From: Xanthomonas campestris pv. badrii | GTDB taxonomy: Bacteria > Pseudomonadota > Gammaproteobacteria > Xanthomonadales > Xanthomonadaceae | Reading direction: 5' to 3' | Assembly (NCBI RefSeq): GCF_012848175.1 | Contig: NZ_CP051651.1 | Coordinates: forward strand, 2,232,001 to 2,296,000 | Length of the DNA stretch: 64,000 bases | Shown: positions 35,464 through 44,108 of the stretch, piece after piece | Numbering within the stretch: position 1 is the first letter of the stretch | Layout of the letters: the number at the start of each line of letters is the position of its first letter | Program-made: the position numbers and the translations under genes | Notes under the pieces: model-generated | What the model saw: only the letters and a program-made list of their open reading frames with translations | What the model was told of the DNA's origin: nothing | Database searches by the model: none

Positions 35464-36840
35464 ATGAACGAATTCTCCGCGCTGCCGCTGTCGCCGGCCC
35501 TGGCCCCCGGCATCGACGCCCTTGGCTACACCGCCCTGACTCCCATCCAGGCGCAGAGCCTGCCGCCGATCCTGCAGGGGCTGGACGTCATCGCCCAGGC
35601 GCCGACCGGTAGCGGCAAGACCGCCGCGTTCGGGCTGGGCCTGCTGCAAAAGCTCGACCCGTCGCTGAGCCGTGCGCAGGCGCTGGTGCTGTGCCCCACT
35701 CGCGAACTGGCCGACCAGGTCGGCAAGCAGCTGCGCAAGCTGGCCACCGGCATTCCCAACATGAAACTGGTGGTGCTGACCGGCGGCATGCCGCTCGGGC
35801 CGCAACTGGCCTCGCTGGAAGCGCATGACCCGCAGGTGGTGGTGGGCACGCCCGGCCGCATCCAGGAGCTGGCCCGCAAGCGCGCCCTGCATCTGGGCGG
35901 CGTGCGCACGCTGGTGCTGGACGAGGCCGACCGCATGCTGGACATGGGCTTCGAGGAACCCATCCGCGAGATCGCCAGCCGCTGCGACAAGCATCGTCAG
36001 AGCCTGCTGTTCTCGGCCACGTTCCCGGACAGTATCCGCACGCTGGCGCGCGAGATCCTCAAGGACCCGATTGAAATCACCGTCGAAGGCGCCGACAACG
36101 CCCCGGAAATCGACCAGCAATTCTTCGAGGTCGATCCCACCTATCGGCAGAAGGCGGTGGCCGGCCTGCTGCTGCGCTTCAATCCCGAATCCAGCGTGGT
36201 GTTCTGCAATACCCGCAAGGAAGTGGACGAGGTGGCCGGTTCGCTGCAGGAGTTCGGCTTCTCCGCGCTCGCGCTGCATGGCGATATGGAACAGCGCGAC
36301 CGCGATGAGGTGCTGGTGCGTTTCGTCAACCGCAGCTGCAACGTGCTGGTGGCCAGCGATGTGGCCGCCCGCGGGCTGGACGTGGAAGACCTGTCGGCCG
36401 TGGTCAATTACGAGCTGCCCACCGATACCGAGACCTACCGCCACCGTATCGGCCGCACCGCGCGCGCCGGCAAGCATGGCCTGGCGCTGAGCCTGGTGGC
36501 ACCGCGCGAAGCGGCGCGCGCGCAGGCATTGGAGGCCGAACAGGGCCAGCCGCTGAAATGGTCGCGCGCGCCGCTGGCCACCGCCCGCCCGGCGCAGCTG
36601 CCGCAGGCGGCGATGACCACCTTGCGCATCGACGGCGGCAAGACCGACAAGCTGCGTGCCGGCGACATCCTGGGTGCGCTCACCGGTGAAGCCGGGCTGT
36701 CGGGTGCGGCGATCGGCAAGATTGCCATCTACCCCACCCGCTCCTATGTCGCCATCGCGCGCGCGCAGGTCGCCAAGGCCCTGGCGCACCTGCACGCTGG
36801 CAGGATCAAGGGCCGCCGGTTCCGGGTCAGCAAGCTCTGA
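35464..36840 (+). CDS. dbpA: ATP-dependent RNA helicase DbpA
   Basis: DEAD-box helicase of 458 residues acting on 23S rRNA helix 92 in 50S assembly. Motifs: Walker A APTGSGKT, DEAD (LVLDEADRML), SAT (LFSATFP) and HRIGRTARAG. The C-terminal ~75 residues (MTTLRIDGGKTDKLRAGDILGAL...SYVAIARAQVAKALAHL) are the DbpA RNA-recognition domain, which separates it from other DEAD-box proteins. The frame is open further upstream through the heptad repeat, but the ATG at 35464 begins the family sequence (FSALPLSPAL). Confidence 0.95.
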   Translation: MNEFSALPLSPALAPGIDALGYTALTPIQAQSLPPILQGLDVIAQAPTGSGKTAAFGLGLLQKLDPSLSRAQALVLCPTRELADQVGKQLRKLATGIPNMKLVVLTGGMPLGPQLASLEAHDPQVVVGTPGRIQELARKRALHLGGVRTLVLDEADRMLDMGFEEPIREIASRCDKHRQSLLFSATFPDSIRTLAREILKDPIEITVEGADNAPEIDQQFFEVDPTYRQKAVAGLLLRFNPESSVVFCNTRKEVDEVAGSLQEFGFSALALHGDMEQRDRDEVLVRFVNRSCNVLVASDVAARGLDVEDLSAVVNYELPTDTETYRHRIGRTARAGKHGLALSLVAPREAARAQALEAEQGQPLKWSRAPLATARPAQLPQAAMTTLRIDGGKTDKLRAGDILGALTGEAGLSGAAIGKIAIYPTRSYVAIARAQVAKALAHLHAGRIKGRRFRVSKL

Positions 36841-36945
36841 AGACCCTGCGGCTGGCACGTTGGCCAGCCGCAGCTCAGATCGGCTAGCAACACGACTGCA
36901 CCGCCGCTGCCCGCCCTCTGGGCAGCTACGCGACGCTGTGCAGAC

Positions 36946-37506
36946 TCAGTAGCACAGCGTCGCCAGCAACGGCACGTCGTTGGCCCACTTTTCGCGGCCC
37001 TGCAATGCGGCCAGTTCCACCAGCACCGCGGCGCCGACGACTTCAAGCTCCAGCTGTGCGGCCAGGCTCAACGCAGCACGCAACGTACCGCCGGTGGCCA
37101 GCACGTCGTCGACGATCAGCACGCGTGCACCGCGCGGCAGCGCGTCTTCGTGCATTTCGATGCGGTCGCTGCCGTATTCCAGCGCGTACTCCTGGATCAG
37201 CGTGCGCCCGGGCAGCTTGCCCGGCTTGCGGACCGGCACGAAGCCGGTGCGCAGTTCGCGCGCCAGCGCCGCACCAAGAATGAAGCCGCGCGCCTCGATC
37301 CCCAGCACCGCATCCAGCGGTGTGGTGCGCCAGGGCTGCGCCATCTCGTCCAGCGCCGAGGCGAAGTCCGGACCGTCCGACAACAGCGGGGTGATGTCCT
37401 TGAAGACGATACCCGGCTTGGGAAAGTCGGCGATGTCGCGGATCCGGCCTGCCCAGTGGTTGGGGCCGGAAGGGTGGGTGCCGGCGCAGCGGCTGCAATC
37501 AGTCAT
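36946..37506 (-). CDS. apt: Adenine phosphoribosyltransferase
   Basis: 186 residues. Adenine plus PRPP gives AMP in purine salvage. The PRPP loop [13 protein letters not shown] is at 129-141; [13 protein letters not shown] and the flexible hood [17 protein letters not shown] are typical. The first ~20 residues (with two cysteines, CSRCAG) extend beyond the usual start, yet no later ATG or GTG fits, so ATG 37506 is kept. The next gene on the strand is selO upstream, 93 bp away. Confidence 0.94.
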   Translation of the reverse strand: MTDCSRCAGTHPSGPNHWAGRIRDIADFPKPGIVFKDITPLLSDGPDFASALDEMAQPWRTTPLDAVLGIEARGFILGAALARELRTGFVPVRKPGKLPGRTLIQEYALEYGSDRIEMHEDALPRGARVLIVDDVLATGGTLRAALSLAAQLELEVVGAAVLVELAALQGREKWANDVPLLATLCY

Positions 37507-37599
37507 GGTGGTAGTGGCGTCACGGCCAGTGGGGACGCCCTATTCTAGTTGCTGTATGCCGTTGACGCCGCCTTGACGGCACACCTGAATCTAAGCGCG

Positions 37600-39156
37600 T
37601 CAGGAACTGCACGACAGCATCGAACACCCGGCACGATCGCGTGCCCACTCCGGGCGCCGTGCAGCGAATGCCTCACGGCCTGGCTGATCGTCGTAGGGCC
37701 GGCGCATGACCTCCAGCAGCTCCTGCACGCCGGCCGGATCGCCCTGCTCAGCCCGGTCGATGGCCTGCTGCGCGAGATAATTGCGCAGGACGTAGCGCGG
37801 ATTGGCCTGGCGCATGCGCGCCCGCCGCTGCTCCGGGGCCAGCGGATCCTGGCGCAGCCGCGCGGCGTAACGCTGCAGCCATTCCTGCAACGGCACCAGC
37901 GCCTCCTGGCGCTGGTCCTGGTGGTAGAACGCGTCGCGCAGCAGTTCGGGATCGGGGTGCTCGGCAGACACGTCGATCAGGCCGCGGAAGGTCAGCGTCA
38001 TGTCCATCTGGCCCTGCCGCATCAGCGCGCGCAACGCATCGATCAGCGCCAGATCCTCGTCGCGGCACTCGGCCAGTCCCAGTTTGGCAGCGGTATCGCG
38101 GCGGTCGCAGGCCAGATAGGTGTCGCGGAACCGGTCCAGCCCCTGCTGCAGCGGTGCGGCATCGGCAAACAGCGGGGCCAGTGCCTGGGCAAGCCGCCCC
38201 AGGTTCCAGTACGCCACCTGCGGCTGGGTACCGAAGCGATACCGACGCCCCTGCGCGTCGGTGGTATTGGGCGTCCAGTCCGGGTCGTAATCGTCGATCC
38301 AGCCGTAAGGGCCGTAATCGATGGTCAGGCCCAGGATCGACATGTTGTCGGTATTCATCACCCCATGCACAAAACCGACCCGCATCCAGTGCGCCACCAT
38401 CACCGCGGTGCGCTCGCAGATCTGCGCGAACCAATCGGCATACAGCGTCTCGCCCGCCCCGGCCAGGGCAGGAAAATCCCGCGCAATGGTGAACTCCACC
38501 CATTGCCGCAACAGCGCCAGATCCCCACGCGCGCTCGGCAACTCGAAGTTGCCGAAGCGAATGAACGAGGGCGCCACCCGACACACGATCGCACCAGGCT
38601 CGCGTTGCGGACGGCCGTCGTAAAACATGTCGCGCACCACGGCATCGCCGGTGGCGACCAGGCTCAATGCACGCGTGGTCGGCACACCTAGGTGATGCAT
38701 CGCCTCGCTGCACAGGAATTCGCGGATCGACGAGCGCAACACCGCGCGACCATCGGCGCCACGCGAATACGGCGTGGGGCCGGCGCCCTTGAGTTGCAAC
38801 TCGTAGCGCCGGCCATCGACACCGATCGCCTCGCCCAGCGAAATCGCCCGGCCGTCGCCCAGTTGCCCGGCCCAGTGCCCGAACTGATGGCCGCCATAGT
38901 TGACCGCCCAGGGCTGCATGCCGGGGTACAGCGCATTACCGCCGAACACCTCGGCAAACTGCGCACTGCCGATCTCGGCCGCATCCAGCCCCAGCGCCTG
39001 CGCCATGTCCGACGAATACGCGATCACCCGCGGCGCAGCCACCGGCGTCGGCAATACCGACGACCAGGCTGCGGCCACCTCGCGGCGGCGTGGCCCTTGC
39101 TCCGGATCGCCGGGCAGGTCCCGGCGCAAACGATTGTCGAACTGAAGGTCTGTCAT
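37600..39156 (-). CDS. selO: SelO-family protein adenylyltransferase (YdiU)
   Basis: 518-residue pseudokinase-fold enzyme that transfers AMP from ATP to Ser/Thr/Tyr of target proteins and is linked to redox stress. Typical blocks: [60 protein letters not shown] and [13 protein letters not shown]. The C-terminus CSMLSCSS contains cysteines where eukaryotic SelO has selenocysteine. ATG 39156 begins the family sequence; the frame upstream is open but not conserved-looking. Confidence 0.92.
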   Translation of the reverse strand: MTDLQFDNRLRRDLPGDPEQGPRRREVAAAWSSVLPTPVAAPRVIAYSSDMAQALGLDAAEIGSAQFAEVFGGNALYPGMQPWAVNYGGHQFGHWAGQLGDGRAISLGEAIGVDGRRYELQLKGAGPTPYSRGADGRAVLRSSIREFLCSEAMHHLGVPTTRALSLVATGDAVVRDMFYDGRPQREPGAIVCRVAPSFIRFGNFELPSARGDLALLRQWVEFTIARDFPALAGAGETLYADWFAQICERTAVMVAHWMRVGFVHGVMNTDNMSILGLTIDYGPYGWIDDYDPDWTPNTTDAQGRRYRFGTQPQVAYWNLGRLAQALAPLFADAAPLQQGLDRFRDTYLACDRRDTAAKLGLAECRDEDLALIDALRALMRQGQMDMTLTFRGLIDVSAEHPDPELLRDAFYHQDQRQEALVPLQEWLQRYAARLRQDPLAPEQRRARMRQANPRYVLRNYLAQQAIDRAEQGDPAGVQELLEVMRRPYDDQPGREAFAARRPEWARDRAGCSMLSCSS

Positions 39157-39455
39157 GCGCGCAGGGTAAAGCGTTACGCGCGTTTCAGCGTGATTGCGTG
39201 TTGGTCCGCCAGTGCCCACCGCGTGTAACACTGCGCACACTGGCGGCGCCATTCCACGATTCCAGCAGACTCGGTGACCATCAGGCCATGAGGCCGACAT
39301 GTCGAAGGCAGGTCCGGGCTAAACGCCAGCGCACGCGCGGCATCGGCTCCTGCCAATGTTTCGTAATTTCGCCAACAACCTCGGGTCACGTCAGTGAGCA
39401 CCGGCACCAGCGCTCACACTACCGCCGCCCACTCCCCTCTGGAACGCCTCTCGCC
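39157..39455. other. Intergenic region between divergent selO and esterase genes
   Basis: Holds both promoters. A 77-codon minus-strand frame (39174-39407, GTG start) with a C-A-Q-C motif is present, but it has no ribosome site and no family was recognised, so it is not called. Nothing else seen. Confidence 0.5.
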
Positions 39456-40322
39456 ATGACCGCACACCGCCCTCGCTGGCTACGCCCGGCCCTGTTGCTA
39501 CTGGGCTCGCTGGGCCTGACCGCCTGTAGCAACGTGCTATACGGCGGAATCAACGCAGCCTCCAGCCGCGACGGCGTCATCGAACATCGAAACGCACTCT
39601 TCGACCCCGCGCATGGGCTGGCACTGGATGTGTATCAACCGCGTGGTGCAGTGGACGCACCTGTCGTCGTGTTCTTTTACGGAGGCACCTGGAAACGGGG
39701 AGCACGGGCCAACTTCCGCTGGCTCGGCCGAGCGTTGGCACGCCAGGGCGTGATCACCATGGTTGCCGATTACCGCAAATTCCCACAGGTCGGGCTGGAT
39801 GGCTTCATGACCGACGCAGCCGAAGCAACCGCATGGAGCTATCGGAACGCGCACCTCTACGGCGGCAGCCCGCACCGCGTGGCGGTCATGGGGCATTCGG
39901 CAGGAGCGCACCTTGCGGTCCTGCTCGGCAGCGACAGCCGCTGGCTGCAGCTGCAGGGCCTGACCCCGCGCCAGTTGTGTGGGGTCGTTGGTCTGGCAGG
40001 GCCTTATGTCTTCATGCCATTGACCGACCGGGATCTGATCGAGATTTTCGGCAGCACCGCCGCTGCCGCCGAACCCATCAGCCATGTCGATGGCGACGAA
40101 CCTCCGATGCTGCTTCTGCATGGCGCCCGCGACAAGGTCGTCGCCCCCTCCAACAGCATCGCCATGCAGGCAGCCCTGCAGCGCGCAGACGGCAATGCGC
40201 AGCTCGAGCTGTACCCGGACATGGGCCATATGCGGCTGCTACTTTCACTGGATCGGCCGCCCGCCAGGTCGCAGGTCATGCGCGACACCGCGGCCTTCCT
40301 GCACCACTGCCGCGCCCCCTGA
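39456..40322 (+). CDS. Lipoprotein alpha/beta-hydrolase (carboxylesterase type)
   Basis: 288 residues. Signal peptide with lipobox LTAC (residues ~21-24), so anchored in the envelope. The hydrolase core has VVVFFYGGTWKRG (oxyanion strand; a Y-G-G variant of HGG), the nucleophile elbow GHSAGAHLA, an Asp in LLLHGARDKVV and His in DMGHMRLL. It resembles BD-FAE/LipH-type carboxylesterases such as feruloyl or acetyl-xylan esterases; no substrate can be assigned. The gene is alone between divergent selO and convergent GST. Confidence 0.87.
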   Translation: MTAHRPRWLRPALLLLGSLGLTACSNVLYGGINAASSRDGVIEHRNALFDPAHGLALDVYQPRGAVDAPVVVFFYGGTWKRGARANFRWLGRALARQGVITMVADYRKFPQVGLDGFMTDAAEATAWSYRNAHLYGGSPHRVAVMGHSAGAHLAVLLGSDSRWLQLQGLTPRQLCGVVGLAGPYVFMPLTDRDLIEIFGSTAAAAEPISHVDGDEPPMLLLHGARDKVVAPSNSIAMQAALQRADGNAQLELYPDMGHMRLLLSLDRPPARSQVMRDTAAFLHHCRAP

Positions 40323-40379
40323 CCACGCAAGATCCCGGCGCCGGCCTGGTGGAGACCAGTCTGCGGCGGCACCTGCCGG

Positions 40380-41078
40380 TTACTTGCCGGAAGATCCGCC
40401 CATCAGTGCGTACGGGCCGCCCTTCTTCAATGCAGCTTGATAGGCCGGTCGCGCCTCGATCCGCTCCAGGAAGGCGCGCAATTTGGGGTACGGTTCCAGG
40501 CCGCCACCGCGCGCGGCTGCGGCCTGCACCGGGAAACTCATCTGGATATCGGCAGCGGTGAAGCGCTCGCCAGCGAACCAGTGATGGGTCTGCAGCGATT
40601 GCTCCATCCAGCCCAGATGCAAGGCGACCTGCGGGCCGACAAAACCCGACATCGCCTTGTCCACGATCGCACGCGCAATGGGTTTGGCAAAAAACGGCAT
40701 CGGCGCGCTGCGAATGCGGCCGAAGATCAACGTCATCAGCAGCGGCGGCATCGCCGAGCCTTCTGCGTAATGCATCCAGTAGCGGAATTGCTGGCGCTCG
40801 GGGGAATCGATCGGTCGCGCCGGGGGCGACAACGCGCATTCGGTGTCGTAACGCTCGGTCAGATAGTCGAGGATTGCGCCGGACTCGGCGATGGTCAGCC
40901 CGCCATCCACGATCACCGGTGATTTACCCAGCGGATGGATCGCACGCAGCGCCGCCGGTGCCAGCATGGTCTTGGGGTCGCGCTCGTGGTGCACGATCTG
41001 GTAAGGCAGGGCCAGCTCTTCAAGCAGCCACAGGACGCGCTGCGAACGGGAGTGATTGAGATGGTGAACAGTGATCAT
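40380..41078 (-). CDS. Glutathione S-transferase-like protein
   Basis: 232 residues with the two GST domains. N-terminal thioredoxin-like part: MITVHHLNHSRSQRVLWLLEEL, a cis-Pro region GKSPVIVDGG, and ESGAILDYL (glutathione gamma-Glu site). The helical C-terminal part includes HHWFAGERFTAADIQMSFPV, the conserved N-capping box. Ser10 or Ser12 would be the catalytic hydroxyl. Substrate unknown. Gene stands alone. Confidence 0.88.
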   Translation of the reverse strand: MITVHHLNHSRSQRVLWLLEELALPYQIVHHERDPKTMLAPAALRAIHPLGKSPVIVDGGLTIAESGAILDYLTERYDTECALSPPARPIDSPERQQFRYWMHYAEGSAMPPLLMTLIFGRIRSAPMPFFAKPIARAIVDKAMSGFVGPQVALHLGWMEQSLQTHHWFAGERFTAADIQMSFPVQAAAARGGGLEPYPKLRAFLERIEARPAYQAALKKGGPYALMGGSSGK

Positions 41079-41226
41079 GGCAGCGGCCGCACACGGAAAG
41101 CTTCATCCTAACCAGCTGCACGTGGTCGCTGCGCACACACCGATCACGCACACGTCTTGAACGCGTCCCCCGGCAGATGCCCGGACACGGCTGTCAATGC
41201 CGCCACCGATGCGGATCGACGGGCAA

Positions 41227-41263
41227 TAAAAAACGCCGGGCGCTTGCGCGACCGGCGTTTTTG
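41227..41263 (-). terminator. Terminator of the cold-shock gene
   Basis: Stem AAAACGCCGG/CCGGCGTTTT (41230-41239 with 41252-41261), 12-base loop, T-rich on the minus strand. It lies about 25 bp after the csp stop. Confidence 0.85.
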
Positions 41264-41286
41264 GCAACCTTACGGTTGCAGACGGA

Positions 41287-41496
41287 TTAGAGCGCCTGCA
41301 CCTGGTCAGCCTGCATGCCCTTCTGGCCCTGCACGGCGACGAAGGAAACCTTCTGGCCTTCCTGCAGCGACTTGAAGCCGGTGCCCTGGATGGCACGGAA
41401 GTGCACGAACAGGTCCGGGCCGCTTTCCGGGGTGATGAAGCCGAAGCCCTTGGCATCATTGAACCACTTCACGACACCGTTCTGACGATCTGACAT
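41287..41496 (-). CDS. cspA: Cold-shock domain protein
   Basis: 69-residue single-stranded nucleic acid-binding protein. RNP1 is KGFGFI at 16-21 and RNP2 is LFVHF at 29-33. The start ATG 41496 has AGGAG 8 bases upstream. A candidate promoter about 175 bp upstream would give the long 5' leader typical of cold-shock mRNAs. Which csp paralogue it is, and whether it is cold-induced, cannot be told. Confidence 0.94.
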   Translation of the reverse strand: MSDRQNGVVKWFNDAKGFGFITPESGPDLFVHFRAIQGTGFKSLQEGQKVSFVAVQGQKGMQADQVQAL

Positions 41497-41673
41497 TTTA
41501 CTAACTCCTGAACTTTTGGATGGTAAATCGCAGCAACCGAAAAACCGGTGCTGAGACTGAGTTGCAGGCGTTGGTAAAGCGGAACGATGGAGCGGGATCG
41601 AATGAGATCTAGCTACACCAGGCCACGATTCACGGTGACCCTTGCAAACACAGTGGGTGCACATTACTCGTGT

Positions 41674-41702
41674 TTTATGTAAAAAGCGACACCTTCAGAC
41701 AA
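41674..41702 (-). promoter_or_regulatory. Candidate promoter of the cold-shock gene
   Basis: On the minus strand TTGTCT (41697-41702), 17 bp, CATAAA (41674-41679), each matching 4 of 6 consensus bases. It would leave a 5' untranslated leader of about 170 nt before cspA (41497 to ~41667). Prediction by eye. Confidence 0.35.
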
Positions 41703-41762
41703 AAGTTTTGCTGTCGGGCGTGTTCCGACCGCCTGTCAGGCCTTTCCCTCCCGATTTAATGG

Positions 41763-42159
41763 GTGAATACGCCGAACCTGGCGAGCCTGGCGCAGATCGG
41801 GGTGGATGCCGACGCCTGCCCTGCGGTCATCCGCGCCATCCCTTTCCGCACCGCCCAGCGCACCGGCATCACGGTGACCCTGCTGGCCAATCACCACGTG
41901 CGCCCCCCACCCCTGGCGCATGTGGCGGGCCCTGCAGGTTCCGGTGGACCCGATGCGGCCGACGACGCCATTGCAGACCGCATCCAGCCAGGCAGCCTGG
42001 TGGTGACCCACGGGCGGGCCAGCGGCGCTGCATGCACGCGACCGCCAGGCCTTTGCCGCGCAGCTGCACCGCTGGCTGGCACGGCAGCCAGCCCAACGCC
42101 AGCGTCCGCGCGCCAGCCCGCGGGCGTATCATGGCCGCCCTTTGCACCTGGTTTCCTGA
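41763..42159 (+). pseudogene. yaiI: YaiI/YqxD (DUF188) remnant
   Basis: GTG 41763 starts a clear DUF188 N-terminus (GVDADACPAVIRAIPFRTAQRTGITVTLLANHHVRPPPLAHV). A one-base gain and a one-base loss between about 41917 and 41955 then scramble ~12 residues; reading the other frame restores RALQVPVDP. DAADDAIADRIQPGSLVVT follows in the first frame. The conserved centre is deleted, and a C-terminal piece (ARDRQAFAAQLHRWLARQP) continues in a third phase from 42034 to TGA 42157-42159. That stop still overlaps the yaeQ ATG (TGATG). The gene is non-functional but the coupling to yaeQ survives. Confidence 0.8.
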
Positions 42160-42707
42160 TGGCCCTCACCGCCACCGTCCGCAGGGCGGAACTGCAGATC
42201 AGCGACATGGATCGCGGCTATTACGCCAACCATTCGCTGACCCTGGCCCAGCACCCTTCCGAAACCGATGAACGGCTGATGGTGCGGTTGCTGGCGTTCG
42301 CGCTGTTCGCCGACGACCGGCTGGAATTCGGCCGCGGCCTCAGCAACGACGACGAGCCGGACCTGTGGCGGCGCGACTACACCGGCGACCCCGACCTGTG
42401 GATCGACCTCGGCCAGCCCGACGAAAGCCGCGTGCGCAAGGCCTGCAATCGCTCGCGCGAGGTGGTGGTCATCGGCTACGGCGGCCAGGCCACCGAAACC
42501 TGGTGGAAAAAGCATGCCAACGCCATGGGCAGGCACCGCAACCTGCGCGTGATCGAGCTCGAATCGCAGGCCACCGAGGCGCTGGGCGCGTTGATCCAGC
42601 GCGGCATGCGCTTTGACGTGATCATCCAGGACGGCGAAGTGCAGATGCTGGCCGACCACGGCAGCGTCACCCTGACCCCGATGGTGCGGCAAGCGCCGGC
42701 CGAATGA
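42159..42707 (+). CDS. yaeQ: YaeQ family protein
   Basis: 182 residues. YaeQ proteins have a PD-(D/E)xK nuclease-like fold; E. coli YaeQ was reported as a multicopy suppressor of rfaH loss, but the biochemical role is unknown. Family blocks: MALTATVRRAELQISDMDRGYY, HPSETDERLMVRLLAFALF, DEPDLWRRDYTGD and LWIDLGQPDE. ATG 42159 overlaps the stop of the yaiI remnant, and its stop overlaps the next gene (ATGA). It may still be translated by coupling from upstream. Confidence 0.92.
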   Translation: MALTATVRRAELQISDMDRGYYANHSLTLAQHPSETDERLMVRLLAFALFADDRLEFGRGLSNDDEPDLWRRDYTGDPDLWIDLGQPDESRVRKACNRSREVVVIGYGGQATETWWKKHANAMGRHRNLRVIELESQATEALGALIQRGMRFDVIIQDGEVQMLADHGSVTLTPMVRQAPAE

Positions 42708-43885
42708 ACATGCGGTGCGACGTGCTGGTCATCGGCGCCGGGGCCGCCGGCCTGATGAGCGCCTTCACCGCCGGCCGCCGCGGCCGCCAGGTACTGGTGA
42801 TCGACCATGCCAACAAGGTCGGCAAGAAGATCCTGATGTCCGGTGGCGGGCGCTGCAACTTCACCAATACCGGCACCACGCCGGGCAACTTCATCTCCGC
42901 CAACCGCCATTTCTGCAAATCCGCCCTGGCACGCTACAGCCCCGGCGATTTCGTGGAGCTGGTCGAACGCCATGGCATTGCGTACCACGAGAAGGAGCTG
43001 GGCCAGCTGTTCTGCGACAGCTCGTCCAAGCAGATCGTGCGCCTGCTGCTGGACGAGTGCGCGGCGGCCGGGGTGCAGATCCGTACCCAGTGCGAGGTGC
43101 ACTCGGTGCAGCGCGACAGCGACGGATTCAGCGTGCAGACCAGCACCGGCCGCGTGCACGCGCAATCGCTGATCGTCGCCACCGGCGGGCTGTCGATTCC
43201 CAGCATGGGCGCCAGCGGCTTGGGCTATGCGCTGGCCCAACAGTTCGGTCACACGCTGCTGCCGACACGCGCCGGACTGGTACCGCTCACCTTGAGCGGC
43301 AAGCACCAGGAGCGCCTGCAGGACCTGTCCGGGCTGGCCTTGCCGGTGGAAGCACACTGCAACGGCGTCAGTTTCCGCAATTTCATGCTGCTGACCCATC
43401 GCGGCGTCAGCGGGCCGGCGATCCTGCAGATCTCTTCTTATTGGCAACCGGGCGAGGACCTGCACCTGGACCTGCTGCCCGGCCACGATGCAGCGGCCTG
43501 GCTGCGCAAGCAGAAGCAGCAACGTGGCGCCACCGAGCTGCGCAACGTGCTGGGCGATGTACTGCCGCGGCGCTTCGCGCAGCGGCTGTGCGAGGTCTGG
43601 CTGCCTGACAAGCCGGTGCGGCAGCTGGACCCGCCGCAGCTGCAGGGCGCGGCCGATCTGCTCGGGGCGTTTCCACTGATCGCCAGCGGAACCGAGGGCT
43701 ACCGCACCGCGGAAGTGACCCTGGGCGGCGTCGATACCCACCAGGTCTCCAGTGCCACCATGGAGTCGCGGCTGACCGCCGGCCTGTACTTCGTCGGCGA
43801 GGTGCTGGACGTCACCGGCTGGCTGGGCGGGTACAACTTCCAGTGGGCGTGGGCATCCGGGCATGCCGCCGGAAGCGTGGCGTAA
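42704..43885 (+). CDS. HI0933-type NAD(P)/FAD-dependent oxidoreductase (YhiN family)
   Basis: 393 residues. N-terminal FAD loop DVLVIGAGAAGLMSA, then the family signature KVGKKILMSGGGRCNFTN; the C-terminal block AEVTLGGV and GLYFVGEVLDVTGWLGGYNFQWAWASG is diagnostic. The physiological substrate of this family is unknown. It overlaps yaeQ by four bases and is probably co-expressed with it. No transmembrane segments. Confidence 0.9.
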   Translation: MNMRCDVLVIGAGAAGLMSAFTAGRRGRQVLVIDHANKVGKKILMSGGGRCNFTNTGTTPGNFISANRHFCKSALARYSPGDFVELVERHGIAYHEKELGQLFCDSSSKQIVRLLLDECAAAGVQIRTQCEVHSVQRDSDGFSVQTSTGRVHAQSLIVATGGLSIPSMGASGLGYALAQQFGHTLLPTRAGLVPLTLSGKHQERLQDLSGLALPVEAHCNGVSFRNFMLLTHRGVSGPAILQISSYWQPGEDLHLDLLPGHDAAAWLRKQKQQRGATELRNVLGDVLPRRFAQRLCEVWLPDKPVRQLDPPQLQGAADLLGAFPLIASGTEGYRTAEVTLGGVDTHQVSSATMESRLTAGLYFVGEVLDVTGWLGGYNFQWAWASGHAAGSVA

Positions 43886-44108
43886 GCGCCACGAGGAGGC
43901 ACGCCGCATCGGCGACCGAGCACGACATCGGTGCGCCTGGGACGACGACAGACACGACAATCGCCCACGCATCGCATGCCGATCACCCTGCTCGGCGCGG
44001 TCGCCGGCAGCCTAATCCTTGCGCCACGTCTCACACTGGATGCGGCATGATCCACACACATGGACGTGTCAAATCCGTGTATTAAAGCCCGTCTCTAGGG
44101 AGCCGCGC

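Noticed and set aside
39174..39407. 77-codon minus-strand frame with a C-x2-C motif
   Set aside because: No ribosome site or family, and it lies where two divergent promoters are expected.
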